Shown here: positions 28,038 through 34,509 of the stretch, piece after piece
How the letters are laid out: each line of letters starts with the position of its first letter
Position numbering within the stretch: position 1 is the first letter of the stretch
NCBI GenBank assembly: GCA_001767695.1
Contig: MELR01000010.1
Location: forward strand, 39,974 to 74,482
Length of the DNA stretch: 34,509 nucleotides
Direction: 5' to 3'
Source: Actinobacteria bacterium RBG_16_68_21
Lineage (GTDB): Bacteria > Actinomycetota > Acidimicrobiia > Spongiisociales > UBA11373
The notes under the pieces: model-generated
What the model saw: the letters and a program-made list of their open reading frames with translations, nothing else
What the model was told of the DNA's origin: nothing
Database searches by the model: none
Program-made: the position numbers and the translations under genes

Positions 28038-29552
28038 ATGGCCCAGCGTCTGAAGTACTTCGTTGGTGGGGAGTGGCGCGATTCGAGAACCGACGAGTGG
28101 TACCCGATCACCAACAGCAGCACCGGCGAGGTGCTTGCCGAGGCACCGCGGTGTACCGCCGCCGAGGTGGACAGCGCGGTGGCCGCGGCGAAGGAGGCAT
28201 TCGGGCCGTGGCGTGACACGCCGCTCGCGGAACGCGTGCAGGTGATGTTCCGCCTCAAAGAGCGTCTCGAAGCCAACGTCCACGATCTAGCGGTTCTGTT
28301 GTCCACGGAGATGGGAAAGACGTATGCCGAAGCCCGCGGGGACGTCCTCAAGGCCATTGAGGTCGTCGAGATCGCCTGCGCCCTGCCGATGACGATGCAG
28401 GGCGACTCCCTGATGAACGTGTCCCGTGGGTTCGACACGGTGACCTACCGAGAGCCGCTGGGGGTTTTCGTTGGCATCGCCCCCTGGAACTTCCCGGCGA
28501 TGATCCCGATGGGGTGGATGATGCCGCTGGCGGTCACCACCGGCAACACCTTCGTTCTCAAGGCGGCGTCGTTCGTACCGCAGACGTCGATGCGCATGGC
28601 CGAGCTCCTGCACGATGCCGGCCTTCCCCCCGGGGTGTTCAACCTGGTCACGTGCTCCCGGCACGAGGCCGAACAGCTGCTCGTCCATCCCGATGTACGC
28701 GGCGTGTCGTTTGTCGGTTCCCGGTCGGTCGGGCGCCACGTATACGCCACGGCCAGCGCGGCCGGCAAGCGGGTCCAGGCACTCACCGAGGCCAAGAACC
28801 ACGCCCTGGTGCTTCGCGACGCCCCGCTCCGGGCGACGGCGCAGCGCGTCATCAACTCGGCCTTTGGGTGCGCCGGGGAGCGTTGCATGGCGCTTCCGGC
28901 GGTCGTGGTCGAACAGGCGATCGCCGACGAATTCGTGGCGACCGTCGCCGAGCTCGCCAAGGAAAGGCGGATGGGACCGGCTTGGGAGGAGAGCACGGAG
29001 CTGGGACCGCTGGTCAACGAGGAGCATCGCGATTTCGTGACTGGGTGGATCGAGAGATCGATCGATGAGGGTGCCGTCCCGGTGCTCGATGGCCGCAAGG
29101 TCACCGTCCCCGGATATGAGAACGGGTTCTTCGTGGGTCCGACGATCTTCGACCACGTCACGGAGGACATGTCCTGCGGACGCGACGAGGTCTTCGGGCC
29201 AGTCCTTTACATCAAGAGGGTCGCCGACTTCGACGAAGGCATCGAACTGATCAACTCCAGCGAGTTCGCCAATGGCGCCTCGGTCTTCACCCGCAGCGGC
29301 TATCACGCTCGCGAGTTCGCACGTCGCATCGACGCCGGAATGGTCGGAGTCAACGTAGGCATCCCGGTGCCGATCTCCGCGTTCTCGTTCAGCGGTCACA
29401 AGGACAGCTTCTTCGGCGATCTCCACGTGATGGGGCGAGACGGTGTCGCCTTCTTCACAGAGACCAAGGCGGTCACCAGCTACTGGTTCGACGCGGCCGA
29501 CCTCAGGGGCGACAAGGTGGGCACCTGGGAGGGGACCATTTCGCGGACCTGA
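28038..29552 (+). CDS. mmsA: Aldehyde dehydrogenase, methylmalonate-semialdehyde dehydrogenase (CoA-acylating) type
   Basis: GVFVGIAPWNFPAMIPMGWMMPLAVTTGNTFVLK, SFVGSRSVGRHVYATASAAGKRVQALTEAKNHALVL, FGCAGERCMA catalytic Cys. Confidence 0.87.
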   Translation: MAQRLKYFVGGEWRDSRTDEWYPITNSSTGEVLAEAPRCTAAEVDSAVAAAKEAFGPWRDTPLAERVQVMFRLKERLEANVHDLAVLLSTEMGKTYAEARGDVLKAIEVVEIACALPMTMQGDSLMNVSRGFDTVTYREPLGVFVGIAPWNFPAMIPMGWMMPLAVTTGNTFVLKAASFVPQTSMRMAELLHDAGLPPGVFNLVTCSRHEAEQLLVHPDVRGVSFVGSRSVGRHVYATASAAGKRVQALTEAKNHALVLRDAPLRATAQRVINSAFGCAGERCMALPAVVVEQAIADEFVATVAELAKERRMGPAWEESTELGPLVNEEHRDFVTGWIERSIDEGAVPVLDGRKVTVPGYENGFFVGPTIFDHVTEDMSCGRDEVFGPVLYIKRVADFDEGIELINSSEFANGASVFTRSGYHAREFARRIDAGMVGVNVGIPVPISAFSFSGHKDSFFGDLHVMGRDGVAFFTETKAVTSYWFDAADLRGDKVGTWEGTISRT

Positions 29553-29611
29553 GCCTCAGCGGAGTACCGGCCTGCATCTCCATTGGGGTGTGCCAAACTC
29601 GCCGGGAGGCC

Positions 29612-29629
29612 AAGCCGACCGGCTTTTCG
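29612..29629 (+). terminator. Weak intrinsic-terminator-like hairpin AAGCC-GACC-GGCTT-TTCGT downstream of the aldehyde dehydrogenase
   Basis: 5-bp stem, 4-nt loop, short T stretch. Confidence 0.35.
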
Positions 29630-30060
29630 TATGTGACGCGCAAGGCCGGTGAGGTGTGATCTCCCATCACGACCGGATGGCCACCGTATTACGAAATCGG
29701 AGTGCCGCCGCGTTCCTGGCGGCGGTCGCCGAAGGGAAGATCAGGAACTCGCGGCCAGAGTGATCGGGAACTACAAACGAGGCAGCGAGTCCGCCCGACG
29801 GAAGTTGCCGGGTCGCTGAGCGACGGTTGTCATGGTCGTGATCCGGTTGTGCGGAGTCATCACCCGGACTGCGGCTACCATGGGTGGCGAGCACGCCGCC
29901 AAGCGCGTGTGCTGAGTTCTCGCTCCTCGAGATCCGACGAGCGAATGAGAGCGCCCCAGATCCGGTCTGCATGCGCTCCTCGACTCGGATCGCCCCGCCT
30001 TCCAGTTGGTGGCGGCCCGGCCGACCCAATTGAGAAGGCTCGCTAAGAGGAGTCCCGCCC

Positions 30061-30372
30061 ATGGCCCGCAAACCCACCCGACCGACCAAGCGCCCGGCGC
30101 CGACCCGCAGTTCCACCGCCGGTAGTGCCCCTCCCCGGGAGAGCGACCGATCCGCCGAAGACCAGACCTTCCGTACCAGGGGAACGGTCAAACTTGTGTC
30201 CCGCGACGCCACGTTCATCGTGGAGACGGATCAAGGTCTTGAAGTGATCGCCCGAGCCGCCGGTCGCATGAGGCGCGGGCGCAAGATCCGCATTCTCGCC
30301 GGGGATACCGTCGATCTGGAGGTTTCTCTCTACGACCTCACCAAGGGCCGGATTCTCTGGCGGTACGTCTAG
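30061..30372 (+). CDS. IF-1-like S1/OB-fold protein with basic N-terminal extension
   Basis: TRGTVKLVSRDATFIVETDQGLEVIARAAGRMRRGRKIRILAGDTVDLEVSLYDLTKGRILWRYV aligns by eye with bacterial IF-1 (GDxVxVELSPYDLTRGRIxYR). Confidence 0.85.
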   Translation: MARKPTRPTKRPAPTRSSTAGSAPPRESDRSAEDQTFRTRGTVKLVSRDATFIVETDQGLEVIARAAGRMRRGRKIRILAGDTVDLEVSLYDLTKGRILWRYV

Positions 30373-30508
30373 AGCGGGGCCGGCGGATGGGCGGCTGAAG
30401 CGCCGCCACCACCGATGTCTTCGGTCAGCGTTCTCACCCGGTGTGCGGCGCCGAAGGTCACCTTCACGCCGACGTAGGAATGTCCCGAAGCGATCGCGCC
30501 GAGCAGAC

Positions 30509-30537
30509 TTGGCAGAGATCGATGGGGACACTATGGT
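30509..30537 (+). promoter_or_regulatory. Promoter TTGGCA-N17-TATGGT of the HTH regulator operon
   Basis: 17-bp spacer; the -10 lies in the left arm of the inverted repeat 30532-30557. Confidence 0.6.
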
Positions 30538-30557
30538 TAACGACTTCGTTAACCATA
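30532..30557. promoter_or_regulatory. Operator-like perfect inverted repeat TATGGTTAACG-ACTT-CGTTAACCATA
   Basis: 11-bp perfect arms, 4-bp spacer, 12 bp upstream of the regulator ATG. Confidence 0.85.
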
Positions 30558-30569
30558 TGGTGAGCCTGC

Positions 30570-30923
30570 ATGCCCAGCACCAGCCATCTCGATGGGGTAT
30601 TCGACGCCCTTGCCAATGAGCATCGGCGGGAGATCATCCACGCGCTGAGCCTGCAGCCACGCTCGATCAGCGAGCTGGCCTACGAACGGGGCCTCTCCCT
30701 GCCGGCGATCCACCGGCACATCAAGGCGCTGGAGGAGGCCGACATGATTGTGCGGAAGAAGGTCGGCCGCACCAACTTCCTGGCGCTCAACCGCAAACCA
30801 CTGCGGAACCTCCAGGACTGGGTACGGCAGTTCCATCCGTACTGGGGAAGCGAAACAGAGACGCTCGACAACTACGTCGAGCACTTGAGCAGACATCAGA
30901 CCGACAACGAGGAGCAGCAATGA
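30570..30923 (+). CDS. ArsR-type winged-helix transcriptional regulator
   Basis: VFDALANEHRREIIHALSLQPRSISELAYERGLSLPAIHRHIKALEEADMIVRKKVGRTNFLALN. Confidence 0.88.
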   Translation: MPSTSHLDGVFDALANEHRREIIHALSLQPRSISELAYERGLSLPAIHRHIKALEEADMIVRKKVGRTNFLALNRKPLRNLQDWVRQFHPYWGSETETLDNYVEHLSRHQTDNEEQQ

Positions 30924-31213
30924 AGAAGTTCGTGTTCATATTCCACGGCATGTGGGCCGAGCCCACCCAGGAGGTCATGGACGCCTGGACCAACTGGTTC
31001 GCCTCCATCAGCGACCACCTGGTGGACAGCGGCAATCCGCTCGGGGAAGCGCGGGAAGTCACGCCCACGGGGACCCGCGATCTGGCTGCGGACATGGAAC
31101 GGGCGAGCGGTTACACGATCGTGAATGCCGAGAGCATGGACCACGCGGTGAAGCTCCTCGACGATTGCCCCATCATCACCAGCGTACGGGTGTACGAAGC
31201 GGTGTCGATGTAG
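30920..31213 (+). CDS. YCII-related (dimeric alpha/beta) domain protein
   Basis: MKKFVFIFHGMWAEPTQEVMDAWTNWFASISDHLVDSGNPL...ASGYTIVNAESMDHAVKLLDDCP; ATGA overlap with the regulator. Confidence 0.75.
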   Translation: MKKFVFIFHGMWAEPTQEVMDAWTNWFASISDHLVDSGNPLGEAREVTPTGTRDLAADMERASGYTIVNAESMDHAVKLLDDCPIITSVRVYEAVSM

Positions 31214-31244
31214 GCGGCTGGGACGCCGATTGCAGCGGCCCGAT

Positions 31245-32033
31245 TCACCGGATGAGCCTCGCCAAGAGCTCCTCGTTGACCCGGCCGTCTCCCGCTCCCC
31301 GGATCGGGGTGATCGAGATCACGCCGTCGGCGGCGGCGGCGACGTCGGTGCCGTCGGTGGTCGAAGGGTCGTGAACGAGCCCGCCGTAGGAGTGGATGTA
31401 TACCCCGGGTGACTGCTCGGCGAACAGCCGGTCGTATCCCGACTCGGCCACCCGGGTGCGTCGGCGAGGCGTGCCGAGGGTGGCTTCGTCGGGAAGTCCG
31501 ATGTTGAGGATGTCTCCCGGGCGACCCGCTCCGAACGAGTCGGCGACGACCGCCGCCGCCACCCCGGCGAGCCGCTCCCACGTGGGTATGGCGGCCGGCG
31601 TGAGGATCATCTGCTTCCAGTCCCGCCACGCCATCGTGTGCGAGCCGGTGGAGAAGGCCATTCCCGGGACCCCGGCGATGGCCGCCTCGAGGGCGGCGCC
31701 CGCAGTGCCGCTCGACTGGAGATAGGCCGAGCCGTGGTTGTATCCGATGTTGATCCCGGACACGACCAGATCGGGGATGTGCTCGCTGAGGATGTGGACC
31801 CCCAACTGGACGCAGTCGGCGGGATAACCGCTGCAGGTGAACATCTCTGTTCCACCAACCACGACCGTCGACACCGTGACCGGGTCGAACCGGGTGATCG
31901 CCTTGGCAACCCAGGAACGCTCCCGGTCGGGTACGACCACCGTCACTGTGGCGATCTCCGCCAGCGCCGCCGCCAGCGAGGGCAGGCCGGGCGCTTCTAC
32001 GCCGTCGTCGTTGGTGAGCAGAATGGTCGGCAT
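31245..32033 (-). CDS. surE: 5'/3'-nucleotidase SurE
   Basis: MPTILLTNDDGVEAPGLPSLAAAL, VVVPDRERSWVAKAIT, DLVVSGINIGYNHGSAYLQSSGTAGAALEAAIAGVPGMAFS; start corrected to 32033. Confidence 0.93.
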   Translation of the reverse strand: MPTILLTNDDGVEAPGLPSLAAALAEIATVTVVVPDRERSWVAKAITRFDPVTVSTVVVGGTEMFTCSGYPADCVQLGVHILSEHIPDLVVSGINIGYNHGSAYLQSSGTAGAALEAAIAGVPGMAFSTGSHTMAWRDWKQMILTPAAIPTWERLAGVAAAVVADSFGAGRPGDILNIGLPDEATLGTPRRRTRVAESGYDRLFAEQSPGVYIHSYGGLVHDPSTTDGTDVAAAADGVISITPIRGAGDGRVNEELLARLIR

Positions 32034-32112
32034 CGGACGCACGCTACCGGGAACCGGGGCCGGCCCTGCCGCCGTCGTATCGGCGACTCGAACATCGGAA
32101 GGATCCAACCAT

Positions 32113-34329
32113 ATGCGCAAGCCCCTCGCCCTCCTCGCCTCGCTCGTCATGGCCCTCACCGCCTGCAGCGGGTCGTCGACGACCTCGACGACGTCCGGCG
32201 GCATCGATGCCTTCACGACGCGTTTCGACCCCACCACCATCAGCTTCGCCGCCCGGTTGACGCCGTTCACGGCCTGCGACGGCGTCCTCTCCTACTTCAA
32301 ACAGGAGGCACTCGCCCGGGTCACAGCATATGGTCTCGAGGGCGGTCCGGGGCCGATCATCTACTTCCGCGATGGCTTTGCAGTCCCGGAGGCGGCGATG
32401 GGCGACGTCGTTACCACCACCATGGCGGCAGCCTTCGGTAGCAACGACACCGCCGTCGACCAGAGCGGCACCGGCAACGGCTTCTCCGGCACCAACGTCC
32501 AGGTCGCCGGAGTTGACGAGCCCGACATCGTCAAGACCGACGGCACCCGCATCCTCTCCATCGTCAATGGAGTGCTGCGGTACGTGGACGTGTCGAGCGG
32601 CTCACCGGTTCTGCTGGGGCAACTGACGCTCGAGGCGGGATGGGATCAGAGGTTCTTCGCCGACGGCGACCGCGCCTTCGTGTTCTCCAACGGCGACATG
32701 TACGCGGTGCCCTTCTTCGCCGAGGCCGATGCCCGGATCATGCCCCCGTACGGCAATGGGGGCCAGGTGACCATCGTGCAGGAGATCGACCTGGGGAATC
32801 CGGAGGCGATGAAGGTGGTCCGTACGCTCCGGATCGACGGGACCTATCTGAGTTCCCGGGCAATCGGCACCACCGTCCGGGTGGTGGTGTCCTCCTATCC
32901 GCAGGGTCTGCCGTTCGTCTACCCCTCCAACGATGGGGCCGCCGACATCGCACTCGAGACCAACAGGCGGATCATCCAGGACTCCACCATCGACAACTGG
33001 CTTCCCGGATACGTGCTGTACGACGGGTCGGGCGACGAGATCCACTCGGGACGGCTGGTCGAGTGCGACCGGATGAACCGCCCCGGCGACTTCTCGGGTT
33101 TCGACACGCTCTCCGTGCTCACGCTGGACCTCGGATCGGCGCTCGACGCCGGGAGTGGCACCGGCGTGATCGCCAAGGGTGAGACGGTCTACGCCTCAGC
33201 GAGCAGTCTCTATGTGGCCACCAACGTGTGGGTGCCCGGGGACGCCGCGGCAGACGCACTCGACGACCTGAACGAGCGCTACACGACCTCGATCCACAAG
33301 TTCGACATCAGCGGCACTGGTCAGGCCCGATATCTCGCTTCCGGAGCGATCGACGGCCATCTGCTCAACCAGTACTCGATGGACGAGTACGACGGCTTTC
33401 TAAGGATCGCCGCTACCGAGGGCGCGCCTTGGGGAACCAATGACACCACCAAGTCGCACATCGTCGTCCTCGCCGAGAGGGGTGGGGATCTCGTCGAGGC
33501 GGGCGAGGTGGGGAACATGGGCAAGGGTGAGTCGATCTACGCGGTGCGGTTCATCGGGCCGGCTGCGTACGTCGTGACCTTCCGCCAGACTGATCCTCTC
33601 TACGTCGTGGACCTGCGCGATCCGGCGTCTCCCCGGGTTGCCGGCGAGCTGAAGATCAACGGGTACTCCGCCTACCTGCATCCGCTAGCCAACGGAATGA
33701 TCCTCGGCGTCGGACAGGACGCCGACTCGGACGGGCGGACCACCGGATCCAAGGCGACGATCTTCGACGTGTCCGACCCGTCCAATCCGCGGGTGGTTTC
33801 GTCGTGGACCCTGGCCGACTCCTACTCGGACGTCGAGTGGGATCAGTTGGCATTCCTCTACTGGGCGCCCGAGGACATCGTTGTCCTTCCAATGCAGTCA
33901 TGGAGTTCCCAGTTCTTCGGGGCAGTGGTGCTCAAGACCGACGACGGCCTGCGCGAGTTCGGTCGGATCACCCACCACGTCGAGGTCACCGATGAACCGT
34001 CCGATTGTCGCGAGGTGCGACCGGACAGCTCCGATGCCGGCGTCGTCGTGCTGGTGTGCGGTGAGGGCGAGACCGACACTGTGCCCGGCTACTACTGCGA
34101 GCCCGGTTACAACGATGTCAGAGAAATCGAAGAGGGCTGGGGGATCGACGTCGGCGATGTCGGAGACGACGAGACCGTGTCGCTGTGCTGGCCCGACTAC
34201 GAGCAGCAGGATCCACAGATCCTGCGGTCTCTGGTGATCGGCGACACCCTGTGGACGCTGTCGTGGCGCTCCCTCCAGGCAAACGCTCTAACTGACCTGG
34301 CGGTGACGGGCACCGTGGTCTGGGGGTGA
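32113..34329 (+). CDS. Secreted lipoprotein with beta-propeller domain (COG4880-like)
   Basis: Signal peptide with lipobox MALTAC; VQVAGVDEPDIVKTDGTRILSIVNGVLRYVDV and repeated propeller-like blades (DVSDPSNPRVVSSWTL); start corrected to ATG 32113. Confidence 0.83.
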   Translation: MRKPLALLASLVMALTACSGSSTTSTTSGGIDAFTTRFDPTTISFAARLTPFTACDGVLSYFKQEALARVTAYGLEGGPGPIIYFRDGFAVPEAAMGDVVTTTMAAAFGSNDTAVDQSGTGNGFSGTNVQVAGVDEPDIVKTDGTRILSIVNGVLRYVDVSSGSPVLLGQLTLEAGWDQRFFADGDRAFVFSNGDMYAVPFFAEADARIMPPYGNGGQVTIVQEIDLGNPEAMKVVRTLRIDGTYLSSRAIGTTVRVVVSSYPQGLPFVYPSNDGAADIALETNRRIIQDSTIDNWLPGYVLYDGSGDEIHSGRLVECDRMNRPGDFSGFDTLSVLTLDLGSALDAGSGTGVIAKGETVYASASSLYVATNVWVPGDAAADALDDLNERYTTSIHKFDISGTGQARYLASGAIDGHLLNQYSMDEYDGFLRIAATEGAPWGTNDTTKSHIVVLAERGGDLVEAGEVGNMGKGESIYAVRFIGPAAYVVTFRQTDPLYVVDLRDPASPRVAGELKINGYSAYLHPLANGMILGVGQDADSDGRTTGSKATIFDVSDPSNPRVVSSWTLADSYSDVEWDQLAFLYWAPEDIVVLPMQSWSSQFFGAVVLKTDDGLREFGRITHHVEVTDEPSDCREVRPDSSDAGVVVLVCGEGETDTVPGYYCEPGYNDVREIEEGWGIDVGDVGDDETVSLCWPDYEQQDPQILRSLVIGDTLWTLSWRSLQANALTDLAVTGTVVWG

Positions 34330-34345
34330 GGCGGCCAGCCTCACC
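34325..34345 (+). terminator. Hairpin GGTGAGGC-GGCCA-GCCTCACC spanning the beta-propeller gene stop codon
   Basis: Perfect 8-bp stem, 5-nt loop; no T-tract follows. Confidence 0.45.
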
Positions 34346-34509
34346 GCTGCCAGGTGCCAACTGGAACCTGGGAACCGCTCATCGAGGGGTTTGCCCTGCT
34401 CCGCGTATGGCCGCCGTGTCGTTGCTCCCGGGCGGGGACGCAGGGCAGAGCCGCGGGCCGGAAGACATCCGATCACACTCCCTCCACGACACCTGACACC
34501 TCCAAGCAG

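Overview
The window is a high-GC actinobacterial-type chromosomal replication-origin region. The core order is sigM - anti-sigma-like - small membrane protein - trxB - trxA - cwlM-like (+ strand), then parB/parA/rsmG/jag/yidC/yidD/rnpA/rpmH (- strand), then oriC, then dnaA-dnaN-recF-dciA-gyrB-gyrA-DUF3566 (+ strand). An accessory segment follows: a cobalamin riboswitch with btuF-btuC-btuD, a VIT1/CCC1-type transporter, an M23 peptidase, arsR-arsM, a DUF6629-like membrane protein, an MMSDH-type aldehyde dehydrogenase, an IF-1-like S1 protein, an HTH regulator/YCII pair, surE, and a secreted beta-propeller lipoprotein. No tRNA, rRNA, CRISPR, transposon or prophage was recognised. Points most worth a second look: (i) a dispersed family of 7-bp-period, G-quadruplex-capable intergenic repeats (CCCGCTG)n and relatives; the (CCCGCTG) copies seen here all point the same way relative to oriC; (ii) a DnaA-trio-like (CTA)6-7 tract in the dnaA-dnaN gap plus a second DnaA-box cluster upstream of dnaA; (iii) two parS palindromes spaced 42 bp centre to centre; (iv) a cobalamin riboswitch with readable terminator, antiterminator and anti-antiterminator pairings; (v) an arsR whose predicted -10 sits inside its operator and implies a leaderless mRNA; (vi) a perfect 11-4-11 inverted repeat over the promoter of a small HTH regulator; (vii) a CwlM-like protein with a degenerate amidase active site; (viii) an unusual GyrA QRDR sequence. 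No complete novel defence or biosynthetic system was found. All of this was read by eye, with no database search.
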